The position numbers were made by a program, and so were the translations under genes. The notes beneath the pieces are model-generated. The model was not told the origin of the DNA and searched no databases. It was given only the letters and a program-made list of their open reading frames with translations. Below, piece after piece: positions 1 through 5,603 of a stretch of DNA of 5,603 nucleotides (positions are counted from its first letter, which is position 1; each line of letters begins with the position of its first letter). Source of the DNA: Verrucomicrobiota bacterium (GTDB taxonomy: Bacteria; Verrucomicrobiota; Verrucomicrobiia; Verrucomicrobiales; Verrucomicrobiaceae); NCBI GenBank assembly GCA_021413535.1, contig JAIOQF010000188.1, forward strand, positions 1 through 5,603. The letters are read 5' to 3'.

Positions 1-1
1 T

Positions 2-1294
2 TTGAAAATTGCCACGATGTGCGCCGTTTTGATAGCGGCTGATGCGGCTCCGCTCATCGCTCAGGAAACAAAGGCCGGCCGGCCGAATTTCATTCTCTGC
101 ATGACCGATGACCAGGGCTGGACGGATGTGAGTTACAACGAACAAGGAAGGCTGGTGAACGGCAAGTTCAAGACGCCAGAGCTGGATCAGATGGCGGCGG
201 CCGGTCTGCGCTTCGACAGATTTTATGCAGCCGCGCCCGTCTGCTCGCCAACGCGTGGCAGCTGTCTGACTGGACGCCACCCCTTCCGTTACGGAGTGAT
301 TGATCCTGGCAGGCCGTTGAAATTGGAGGAAAAGACCATTGCCCAAGCACTCAGCGCGGCCGGTTATCAGACGGGTCACTTTGGCAAGTGGCATCTCAAT
401 GGGGTGAGCGGTCCGGGAAAACCCATCGCACAGGATGATCCCTTGAATCCCGGTGCGTTCGGTTTCCAAACATGGTTTTCCGTCTCCAATTTCTTTGAGG
501 CCAACTGGACATTCAGTCGCGGTGGAACTCCGGTGGCCACGAAGGGTGATGGATCGGATGTAATCGTGGCGGAAGCGCTGAAATGGCTCGACAGCCTCCA
601 AAAGGTGAAATCGGCCCAGCCGTTCTTTGCGGTCATTTGGTTCGGCAACCCGCATGTGCCGCATAAACCCCTGCCGGCAGATTTGGAGGCAGCCGGTGGC
701 AACGCTGAATTGGGCGAAATCGCGGGCGTGGACCGGGCGATGGGCGCGCTACGAAAAGGACTGCAGGAGCGCGGTCTGGCCAGCAACACCATGCTCTGGT
801 TCAACTCAGACAATGGCCGGCCCGGCGAGAACAAGCCTTTGAAAGGCGGCAAGAGCGGCATTTACGAGGGTGGAATCCGGGTGCCCGGCATCTGCGAATG
901 GCCGGGGCGCGTGAAGCCCGGGCACACTTCCATCCCGGTCGTGACCAGCGATTTCTATCCAACCATTCTTGAAGCCGCTGGAATTGCGATGCCAAAAGAT
1001 AAACCGCAGCCCATCGATGGCATCAGCCTGCTGCCCTTGTTGGCGGGAAAGATGACGGAACGTCCGAGTCCGATTGGTTTCATGACTGGAAATGCGACAG
1101 CCTTGTCTGACAACCGCTACAAGCTGGTCGTGAGCGGTGAAGGCAAGCAACTCTATGATTTGACCAATGATCTTGGCGAAATGAAAGATCTGTCCAGTGA
1201 AAAGCCGGAGATAGTCACCAGGATGAGTCAGACTCTTGATAACTGGACCGCATCCGTGCGCAACAGTAAAACGGGGTCAGATTACCGGAAGTAG
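2..1294 (+). CDS. S1-family sulfatase (arylsulfatase-like), probably exported; 5' end may be outside the window
   Basis: Formylglycine-dependent type I sulfatase that should hydrolyse sulfate esters, probably in the periplasm. All core motifs are visible: metal-binding Asp36-Asp37 (MTDDQGW), the CSPTR modification site with Cys81 as the residue converted to formylglycine and Arg85, HFGKWH (Lys129, His131), NPHVPH (His218, His221), NSDNG (Asp270, Asn271), and Lys281 in a KGGKSGIYEGGIRVP block. The first 20 or so residues (MCAVLIAADAAPLIAQ) look like a signal peptide, although an Asp in the hydrophobic part is unusual. The frame opens with TTG at base 2 and stays open to the window edge, so the real start may lie upstream; an in-frame ATG occurs at base 17. 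At 430 residues it is slightly short for the family, consistent with a missing N-terminus. Activity would require a formylglycine-generating enzyme or anSME, neither present here. The physiological substrate (polysaccharide or aryl sulfate) cannot be read from the sequence. Family assignment is firm. Confidence 0.93.
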   Translation: MKIATMCAVLIAADAAPLIAQETKAGRPNFILCMTDDQGWTDVSYNEQGRLVNGKFKTPELDQMAAAGLRFDRFYAAAPVCSPTRGSCLTGRHPFRYGVIDPGRPLKLEEKTIAQALSAAGYQTGHFGKWHLNGVSGPGKPIAQDDPLNPGAFGFQTWFSVSNFFEANWTFSRGGTPVATKGDGSDVIVAEALKWLDSLQKVKSAQPFFAVIWFGNPHVPHKPLPADLEAAGGNAELGEIAGVDRAMGALRKGLQERGLASNTMLWFNSDNGRPGENKPLKGGKSGIYEGGIRVPGICEWPGRVKPGHTSIPVVTSDFYPTILEAAGIAMPKDKPQPIDGISLLPLLAGKMTERPSPIGFMTGNATALSDNRYKLVVSGEGKQLYDLTNDLGEMKDLSSEKPEIVTRMSQTLDNWTASVRNSKTGSDYRK

Positions 1295-1420
1295 TTGGCG
1301 GGTAATTGCTGCACAACACAGCGGCCACAACTTGCGGGCCAGTCACAGATGGATCATCGAAAAAATGAATTTGTCTGAATGTGAACACTGCTTTCACATT
1401 ACTTTCATTCGATCAAAACC
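1295..1420. other. Intergenic gap with a nested inverted repeat and no gene
   Basis: This 126-base gap between the sulfatase and the small ORF contains no convincing gene and no canonical T-tract terminator. Its only structure is the inverted repeat at 1352-1414, listed separately. GC falls from left to right, so the AT-rich character of the following small ORF begins inside this gap. Confidence 0.6.
1352..1414. repeat. Nested inverted repeat upstream of the small ORF
   Basis: A perfect 8-base inverted repeat, AATGTGAA (1378-1385) and TTCACATT (1393-1400), is separated by 7 bases. It is flanked by a second pair, AATGAA (1364-1369) and TTCATT (1404-1409), and an imperfect outer pair (GATCATCGA at 1352-1360 against TCGATC at 1409-1414). 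The inner repeat ends 20 bases before the ATG at 1421. No T-run follows, so it does not look like an intrinsic terminator. An operator or a leader hairpin for the downstream ORF is possible; which one is inference. Confidence 0.45.
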
Positions 1421-1765
1421 ATGAATAAACGAACCTTTCTCACCACATTTTCGGTCATTGGTGGACTCAAGCTCACTGCAGCCGAATCAGGCAGAGACCT
1501 CAAAGATCATCCATACCTTTCACCCGAGAATTGCTCATTGGATGATCCTGATACAAGGTTTCATAATCGCAGTGACAAATTTAGTGCTGAATTTGGAAGA
1601 TCTGAACAAGCAGAGGATCAGTTTCGCGTAGCCTACGCAGAAAACCTGGAAAAGTGGATTCAAAAAAAATATTCCGAAACAAAAGATACTCGTGAACTCA
1701 TCGAGAAAGCTTACTTTGACGCCATTCGATCTAATCTCGTCAAATTGATCGCACAATGGCTGTAA
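1421..1765 (+). CDS. Small hypothetical protein, probably exported (AT-rich ORF)
   Basis: I do not recognise this 114-residue protein. It begins MNKRTFLTTFSVIGGLKLTA, a basic start followed by a short hydrophobic stretch that resembles a signal peptide. The KRTFLTT segment is reminiscent of a twin-arginine leader with Lys in place of the first Arg. No lipobox Cys is present. The rest is charged and polar, acidic in the middle (about residues 25-70), ending in a likely amphipathic helical tail rich in Lys, Glu and aliphatic residues (about residues 75-114). A single Cys lies near residue 39. There is no clear ribosome binding site before the ATG. Base composition is unlike its neighbours: by hand count about 40% GC over 1501-1680, against about 60% over 2041-2100. 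It could be a transferred or fast-evolving lineage-specific gene, or the remnant of a longer one. Coding status is likely but unproven. Confidence 0.55.
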   Translation: MNKRTFLTTFSVIGGLKLTAAESGRDLKDHPYLSPENCSLDDPDTRFHNRSDKFSAEFGRSEQAEDQFRVAYAENLEKWIQKKYSETKDTRELIEKAYFDAIRSNLVKLIAQWL

Positions 1766-1854
1766 AAAAGCAGCGTTATTCTGTCCAGACTTAAAAAGTT
1801 ACAGGCAGCAGTCACACCAGCAAAAAGCTCTCGCATACCGGCGTGACGGATGCG

Positions 1855-3009
1855 ATGCTTCCCGCCGCCTTAGCCCCCATGCCTGACCCTGTCCCGACCG
1901 AGTTGACTCCTTCCGCCGAAAAAGATTTCACCGCCGGCGGCATCTTCGCGCTCGCGGAAAAGCCATCGGGCACCACCGGCGACAAGGCGCTGGACCGGCG
2001 GCTGCGGGAACTGGCGGATGAATGGACGCCCGATGCGCGGTCGCGCGATCTGGTGGCCGGCTTGCTGATGACCAGCCTCAAAATTGGCAGTGACAGCACG
2101 GGCTTGGGCGACTTGAAAATGCTGCACCGGGCGCTGCGGGAGATGCGCTATGCCAACAAAGTTTTCCATCCCTGGCGGCACGTGCGCAAAGTAACCGTGT
2201 TCGGATCGGCCCGCACTCATCCGACCGCGCCGGAATACGAGGCGGCAGAAAAGTTTGCCCGGCTCATGGTGCGGGAGAATTTCATGGTCATCACCGGTGC
2301 CGGCGACGGCATCATGGGCGCGGCGCAACACGGCGCAGGCAGAGAGAACAGTTTCGGATTGAACATCAAGCTGCCCTTCGAGCAGCAGGCGAACGACGCC
2401 ATCCTGGGCGACTCCAAACTCATCACCTTCAATTATTTCTTCACCCGCAAACTTTCCTTCGTGAAGGAAGCGGACGCCTTCGTGATGTTCCCCGGCGGTT
2501 TCGGCACGCTGGATGAACTGTTCGAGGCTATGACGCTGATCCAGACCGGCAAGGCCAGCATCCTGCCGTTAGTTCTTATCGACGTTCCTGGTGGAAATTA
2601 TTGGTCCACTTTTCTCGCTTTCATCCGCGAGCACCTGCTGGCCCGCGGCTTAATTGCGGCGGAAGATCTCCATCTGCTGCATCGGACGGAAAATATCGAG
2701 GACGCGGTGCATCACATCACGACCTTCTACAAAGTCTTCCATTCTTATCGCAACGTGCGCGAGAAAATGGTCTTTCGCATCAAACGCAAACTCACCACGG
2801 CGGCGGTTGAGAAGCTCAACACGGAATTTGCTGATCTGGTCAAAGAAGGGTGCATCGTGCAAAATAACGCGCTGCCGGAAGAAGCGAACGAAGAGGGCAT
2901 TTTCCATCTGCCGCGTCTGGTCGGCACGCTCAAGCGTCGCGAGTTCGGCCGTCTGCGGCAGTTCATCGACCACATCAACACCTCGGAACTCGTGCCCGCC
3001 AAGCCCTGA
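1855..3009 (+). CDS. LOG family (TIGR00730-type) Rossmann-fold protein, enlarged form
   Basis: Member of the LOG family (formerly 'putative lysine decarboxylase'), whose characterised members are nucleotide 5'-monophosphate phosphoribohydrolases that release a free base, such as cytokinin activation in plants. Numbering from ATG 1855, the core runs over about residues 110-260: VTVFGSAR (113-120) opens the Rossmann fold, TGAGDGIMG (147-155) is the phosphate-binding glycine loop, FNYFFTRK (192-199) follows, and PGGFGTLDEL (213-222) is the family signature with the catalytic-type Glu and Thr. Simple LOG proteins are about 180-200 residues; this one is 384. It has about 110 residues before the core, Pro/Ala-rich at the start and then helical, and about 90 after it, basic then acidic and largely helical. 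Start choice is uncertain: GTG 1843, ATG 1855 and ATG 1879 are in frame and none has a clear ribosome binding site, so I took the first ATG. The substrate is unknown; cytosolic nucleotide salvage or house-cleaning is the reasonable inference. Confidence 0.9.
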   Translation: MLPAALAPMPDPVPTELTPSAEKDFTAGGIFALAEKPSGTTGDKALDRRLRELADEWTPDARSRDLVAGLLMTSLKIGSDSTGLGDLKMLHRALREMRYANKVFHPWRHVRKVTVFGSARTHPTAPEYEAAEKFARLMVRENFMVITGAGDGIMGAAQHGAGRENSFGLNIKLPFEQQANDAILGDSKLITFNYFFTRKLSFVKEADAFVMFPGGFGTLDELFEAMTLIQTGKASILPLVLIDVPGGNYWSTFLAFIREHLLARGLIAAEDLHLLHRTENIEDAVHHITTFYKVFHSYRNVREKMVFRIKRKLTTAAVEKLNTEFADLVKEGCIVQNNALPEEANEEGIFHLPRLVGTLKRREFGRLRQFIDHINTSELVPAKP

Positions 3010-3068
3010 GTCTGCTGCCTCGTCGACCCTCGTTTTCCAAACGCAGTGCTGGGCCGCGTGATCGCCGC

Positions 3069-4259
3069 ATGCCCGATGGCAGCGACTCCTGGCCTCGGCC
3101 ATGGGTGCAGCTCAAATATTTTAATTTCCATCCAAACTTCTTCCCGAACATGATCGGCGCCGCGGACGCGGCTGCGGGTGATTTGGTCACCGTAATGGAT
3201 CGCGACGGCCAGCCCTTCGGCCACGGCTTTTACAATCCTCATGCGCGTGTGCCCTTGCGCATCATCCAACACGGCGCGGAATCGCTCGCGGAAGATCACT
3301 TGGAGAAAATGCTCTTGAGTGCTGTGAAGCTCCGCACAGAAACACTGCGCCTTCCAGAAACGACCGACGCCTTCCGTGTGGTGCACAGTGATGCCGACGG
3401 CATACCCGGCCTCATGGTGGACAAATTTGCCGATGTGCTCTCGGTGGAAATCACCACTCTCGCCGCCTGGCAGCGCATCGAATCCTGGCTCCCGCTGCTC
3501 CATGAGAAACTGGGCACGCAACAGACTGTATTGAGTTTCGATGAGCGCGCGGCGGATGCCGAGCGCGTCATGCAGCGCAGCATCGATGAAGTTCGCGCCA
3601 GACTATCATCCGAGGTCGCCAGCGTGCGCATCCAGGAAAATGGCGTGCGCTTCAATGTGAATTTCGAGAGCGGGCACAAGACCGGCTTCTTCTGCGATCA
3701 GCGCGACAATCGCGCGCAGTTCGCCCGCTGGACCAAGGGACTGAAGGTGCTCGACCTCTGTTGTTACACCGGCGGCTTCGCCGTTTCCGCCAAGGCCGGC
3801 GGCGCCGATGAAGTAACCGGCGTGGACTTGGACGAGAAGGCCATCGAGGTGGCAAAGAAGAATGCCAACCTCAACATTCAACGCGTCAGCTTCGTGCATG
3901 CCGATGCTTTCACCTGGATGCGCCAGATGCAGAAGAACGGCGAGACTTGGGAAGCTGTCGTGCTCGACCCGCCGAAACTCATTCACTCACGCGACGGCTT
4001 TGAAGAAGGCCGGGCAAAGTATCATGATCTGAACAAGCTCGCACTCTCGCTCGTGACCCGCGGCGGATTATTTGCCACGTTCTCCTGTTCGGGATTGATG
4101 TCGGTGGAGGAGTTCGAGGATATTGTTATCGGCCTGGCCCATCGCAACGGACGGAAGCTGCAAATTCTTGATCGCACCGGCGCAGGACCAGATCATCCGG
4201 TAATGTCGCACTGCCCCGAGAGCCGCTACCTCAAGGCGCTCTGGGCGCGCGTGTGGTGA
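3069..4259 (+). CDS. rlmI: RlmI-like class I SAM-dependent 23S rRNA (cytosine-5) methyltransferase
   Basis: Cytosolic methyltransferase of the RlmI/PUA-methyltransferase family; E. coli RlmI makes m5C1962 in 23S rRNA. The length of 396 residues equals that of E. coli RlmI. An N-terminal PUA-like domain (about residues 10-85) includes GDLVTVMDRDGQPFGHGFYNP. A central domain leads into the family hallmark GHKTGFFCDQRDNR (202-215). The SAM site is LDLCCYTGGFAVSA (228-241), followed by the acidic-tip GVDLDEKAIEVAKKNA (251-266). DPPKL is at 300-304, FSCSG at 338-342 carries the presumed catalytic Cys340, and HPVMSHCPESRYLK (376-389) is a typical ending. No ATG, GTG or TTG occurs in frame between the previous gene's stop and ATG 3069, which supports this start although no strong ribosome binding site precedes it. 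The gap to the LOG gene is 59 bases in the same direction, so the two could be cotranscribed. The exact target base is inferred from homology. Confidence 0.92.
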   Translation: MPDGSDSWPRPWVQLKYFNFHPNFFPNMIGAADAAAGDLVTVMDRDGQPFGHGFYNPHARVPLRIIQHGAESLAEDHLEKMLLSAVKLRTETLRLPETTDAFRVVHSDADGIPGLMVDKFADVLSVEITTLAAWQRIESWLPLLHEKLGTQQTVLSFDERAADAERVMQRSIDEVRARLSSEVASVRIQENGVRFNVNFESGHKTGFFCDQRDNRAQFARWTKGLKVLDLCCYTGGFAVSAKAGGADEVTGVDLDEKAIEVAKKNANLNIQRVSFVHADAFTWMRQMQKNGETWEAVVLDPPKLIHSRDGFEEGRAKYHDLNKLALSLVTRGGLFATFSCSGLMSVEEFEDIVIGLAHRNGRKLQILDRTGAGPDHPVMSHCPESRYLKALWARVW

Positions 4260-4432
4260 AGCTCAAGAAAGAGTAGTTGACGAGGTAACGAGGCACTAGA
4301 TGGATGTTCGGCGTCGGCTATGGAGAAAATTCAGAGCCTCCTCACGTCGGCTGCTACGAATTCCACCATCCGAGTGACAAGAACTCCATAAGGGACTGGT
4401 TGCACGCCGCGCGAACAACTTCATGTTGCCGG
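4260..4432. other. 173-base gap with no recognisable gene
   Basis: The channel reading frame is open upstream to an ATG at 4304, but the 43 extra residues it would add (Cys/His-rich, no hydrophobic segment) do not resemble a MIP N-terminus, so I treat this stretch as untranslated. No ArsR-type regulator or remnant was recognised on either strand. A TTGACG hexamer at 4277-4282 lacks a good -10 partner. Confidence 0.5.
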
Positions 4433-4915
4433 ATGAAAGCTTTGTATGCCGAATTCCTCGGCACCTTCACACTAGTGTTCGCCGGCACGGGAGCCATCGT
4501 GATCGACCACGCCTCGCACGGTGCCATCGGTCACGCGGGTGTCGCTTTGACCTTCGGACTCGTGGTTCTGGCGATGATCCACACTTTTGGCGATGTCAGT
4601 GGAGCACACCTGAACCCAGCAGTGACCATCGGTTTTGCTGTCGCTCGACGCTTTGCCTGGACTGCGGTGCCGGGCTACGTTATCGCGCAACTTGCCGGTG
4701 CGTTCACCGCCAGCGGACTCCTCAGATTTCTCTTTCCTGCTGATGCCACACTGGGAGCCACGCTGCCTCCTGCGCGCTCGCTGGCACCGGCGCTGGTGAG
4801 CGGTCATCTGGAACATCTCTGGTTGTATCTCGTCGCGCCAGTGATCGGCGCACTGCTCGCGGTGCCAGCATGCATCTGTGTGCGCGAGCCGCAATGCTGT
4901 GCTCGCGCCAATTGA
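4433..4915 (+). CDS. MIP-family aquaporin/aquaglyceroporin with an internal in-frame deletion (probable pseudogene)
   Basis: Channel of the major intrinsic protein family, next to arsC and thus probably an arsenite/glycerol-type facilitator like AqpS. Starting at ATG 4433 it is 160 residues, against about 220-230 for the family. Seen in order: TM1 (about 4-24, AEFLGTFTLVFAGTGAIVI), TM2 (about 34-53), the first pore loop SGAHLNPAVTIGF with NPA at 61-63, TM3 (about 79-99), then an extracellular loop ending LGATLP. This runs directly into PARSLAPALVSGH (from residue 113), normally the second half of the second NPA loop, and TM6 (about 128-150). TM4, TM5 and the Asn of NPA2 are missing; the selectivity-filter-type Arg115 remains. 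The joint is CCTCCT at 4766-4771 and the frame is kept. The tail has four Cys (147, 149, 155, 156). The TGA at 4913-4915 shares a base with ATG 4915 in the arsC frame. The family call is strong; function as a pore is doubtful. Confidence 0.85.
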   Translation: MKALYAEFLGTFTLVFAGTGAIVIDHASHGAIGHAGVALTFGLVVLAMIHTFGDVSGAHLNPAVTIGFAVARRFAWTAVPGYVIAQLAGAFTASGLLRFLFPADATLGATLPPARSLAPALVSGHLEHLWLYLVAPVIGALLAVPACICVREPQCCARAN

Positions 4916-4932
4916 TGGAGCCGTTTTTTCAA

Positions 4933-5388
4933 ATGAACGATCATCCGCTCATCCTCGTCCTCTGCACTGGCAACTCCTGCCGCTCTCACCTCGCAGAAGG
5001 CATTCTTCGCTCGTCACTCGACGGAAAATTTCAAGTGGCCAGCGCAGGCTCGAAGCCCGCAGGCTATGTGCATCCGCTGGCGATTGCGGTCATGGCGGAG
5101 ATCGGCATCGACATTTCGCGACATCACTCCAAGCATCTCGATGAGTTCCTGAATCAATACGTGGAGACAGTCATCACCGTTTGCGGCAACGCCGATCAAG
5201 CGTGCCCGATATTTCCGGGACAAATCAACCGGCATCACTGGGGCTTCGACGATCCCGCCCACGCCACAGGCACCGACGAAGAAAAGCTGGCAGTGTTCCG
5301 TCGGGTTCGCGATGAAATCCGCCGCGTCTTCGAAGCGTATGCCGCAGGAAGGATCGACGCATTGCGTCAGCCTTCAGTGCGTTCGTGA
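4933..5388 (+). CDS. arsC: Arsenate reductase, thioredoxin-coupled, low-molecular-weight phosphatase fold
   Basis: Cytosolic enzyme reducing arsenate to arsenite through a three-cysteine relay, regenerated by thioredoxin. Numbering from ATG 4933 (151 residues, normal for the family): the phosphatase-like P-loop CTGNSCRS has nucleophile Cys11 and Arg17 (CX5R). The relay pair Cys84 and Cys91 is in VCGNADQACP (CX6C), matching Cys82/Cys89 of the B. subtilis enzyme. HWGFDDPA (102-109) holds the general-acid Asp. All catalytic residues are intact. ATG 4933 was chosen because GGAG at 4917-4920 lies 12 bases upstream and family members begin just before the first strand. ATG 4915, overlapping the channel stop as TGATG, would add six residues and is a real alternative. 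Very close spacing to the channel gene implies one transcript and coupled function in arsenic detoxification. A protein tyrosine phosphatase is less likely because the CX6C pair is present. The 3' end overlaps phoU. Confidence 0.93.
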   Translation: MNDHPLILVLCTGNSCRSHLAEGILRSSLDGKFQVASAGSKPAGYVHPLAIAVMAEIGIDISRHHSKHLDEFLNQYVETVITVCGNADQACPIFPGQINRHHWGFDDPAHATGTDEEKLAVFRRVRDEIRRVFEAYAAGRIDALRQPSVRS

Positions 5389-5603
5389 CGAATGTCACGC
5401 GCGGCCCGCGCGTAGACTGCGTCTTCACCGATGTTCACCGCATGATCGCCCGCGCGTTCCAAATAGCGCGCAATGAAAACGAGATCGAGATAGTCCGGAA
5501 GTCGCGATGCATCCTCTTCCATGCGCCGGGTGAGACGCTCAATCAGTTCCTTGTGCGCTTTGTCGAGCTCCCGGTCGCGCGCCTTGAGGCTCATGGCCAG
5601 TTC
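5367..5603 (-). CDS. phoU: PhoU phosphate-signalling protein, C-terminal part (5' end outside the window)
   Basis: The visible 78 residues are the last helices of PhoU, the cytosolic regulator linking the Pst phosphate transporter to the PhoR/PhoB two-component system and restraining phosphate uptake. The diagnostic segment is LVFIARYLERAGDHAVNIGE, which contains the metal-cluster ExxxD motif (ERAGD) in the third helix of a PhoU repeat, followed by a short DIRH-containing tail. The frame is open to the right edge, so the N-terminal two-thirds lies outside; full-length PhoU is about 215-240 residues. Transcription converges on arsC and the two coding regions overlap tail to tail over 5367-5388. 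Pst components probably lie beyond the edge, which is inference. Confidence 0.9.
   Translation of the reverse strand, partial: ELAMSLKARDRELDKAHKELIERLTRRMEEDASRLPDYLDLVFIARYLERAGDHAVNIGEDAVYARAARDIRHERTEG
5384..5412. repeat. Two adjacent palindromes at the convergent arsC/phoU ends
   Basis: CGTGAC (5384-5389) and GTCACG (5394-5399) form a 6-base stem around a GAAT loop, and the arsC stop codon sits inside it. Immediately after it, CGCGCGG (5398-5404) and CCGCGCG (5406-5412) form a nearly perfect GC palindrome with one central base. Neither is followed by a T-run on either strand. They could slow or end transcription of both convergent genes, but the second also falls on Ala/Arg-rich phoU codons and may be only a by-product of codon use. 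Confidence 0.35.

Noticed and set aside
376..861. 161-codon antisense ORF inside the sulfatase
   Set aside because: It is fully contained opposite conserved sulfatase motifs, with no recognisable protein features.
1281..1306. Intrinsic terminator after the sulfatase (ATTACC / GGTAAT)
   Set aside because: Only a 6-base stem with a 14-base loop and no T-tract.
1378..1400. CRP/FNR site
   Set aside because: Half-sites TGTGA and TCACA are present but separated by 9 bases instead of 6, so a canonical CRP site is not supported.
1236..1424. 62-codon ORF leaving the sulfatase and ending as ATGA on the start of the small ORF at 1421
   Set aside because: The ATGA overlap hints at translational coupling, but the first third is an out-of-frame reading of sulfatase codons and the rest crosses the inverted repeat; there is no start signal and no protein-like character.
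1786..1806. Hairpin around ACTTAAAAAGT after the small ORF
   Set aside because: Four-base arms with a 3-base loop in an AT-rich stretch; expected by chance.
2745..3521. Long antisense ORF (258 codons, - strand) across the LOG and rlmI genes
   Set aside because: It lies opposite two well-supported genes, spans their intergenic gap, and its translation shows no domain; it is a shadow of high-GC codon use.
4277..4305. Sigma70-type promoter before the channel gene
   Set aside because: TTGACG is a fair -35, but at 15-18 base spacing only poor -10 hexamers (TAGATG, ATGGAT) occur.
4304..4432. N-terminal extension of the channel from ATG 4304
   Set aside because: The added 43 residues have no counterpart in MIP proteins, while MKALYAEFLGTF at 4433 is a typical family N-terminus.
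4870..4932. Longer arsC start at ATG 4870
   Set aside because: It would overlap the channel gene by 46 bases and add residues that are out-of-frame readings of the channel tail; 4933 fits family length and has GGAG upstream.

Overview
The window looks like a chromosomal stretch of a bacterium from the Planctomycetes/Verrucomicrobia group, most likely a verrucomicrobial lineage. This is inferred from a secreted-type S1 sulfatase with a CSPTR active site, an RlmI-type methyltransferase beginning with an 'LKYFNFHPNFFP' stretch, and the mixture of housekeeping and stress genes at roughly 55-60% GC. No marker gene fixes the taxon. No RNA gene, insertion sequence, CRISPR array or integrase was seen.

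Layout, left to right. Positions 2-1294 (+) hold a sulfatase whose true start may lie left of the window. A 126-base gap with a nested inverted repeat follows, then a small AT-rich ORF (1421-1765, +) for an unrecognised, probably exported protein. Next come a large LOG-family (TIGR00730-type) nucleotide-monophosphate phosphoribohydrolase-like protein (1855-3009, +) and, after 59 bases, a full-length RlmI-like 23S rRNA m5C methyltransferase (3069-4259, +). After a 173-base gap without a recognisable gene comes a MIP-family channel (4433-4915, +) joined closely to a thioredoxin-type arsenate reductase ArsC (4933-5388, +). The right edge carries the C-terminal part of PhoU on the opposite strand (5367-5603, -), whose 3' end overlaps that of arsC by 22 bases.

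The MIP channel plus ArsC pair matches a known arsenic detoxification arrangement (AqpS-ArsC of Sinorhizobium meliloti): ArsC reduces arsenate to arsenite, and the aquaglyceroporin lets arsenite flow out. PhoU next door is a sensible neighbour because arsenate enters through phosphate transporters. The most notable observation is that the channel gene appears to carry a clean in-frame internal deletion. It retains TM1-TM3 with the first NPA motif, then jumps at a CCT|CCT junction (4766-4771) straight into the 'PARS' end of the second NPA motif and TM6. About 60-65 residues, including TM4, TM5 and the Asn of the second NPA, are absent. The result is either a decayed channel, a strain-level deletion, an assembly collapse, or an unusual four-helix MIP remnant. 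I do not see a wholly new multi-gene system here.
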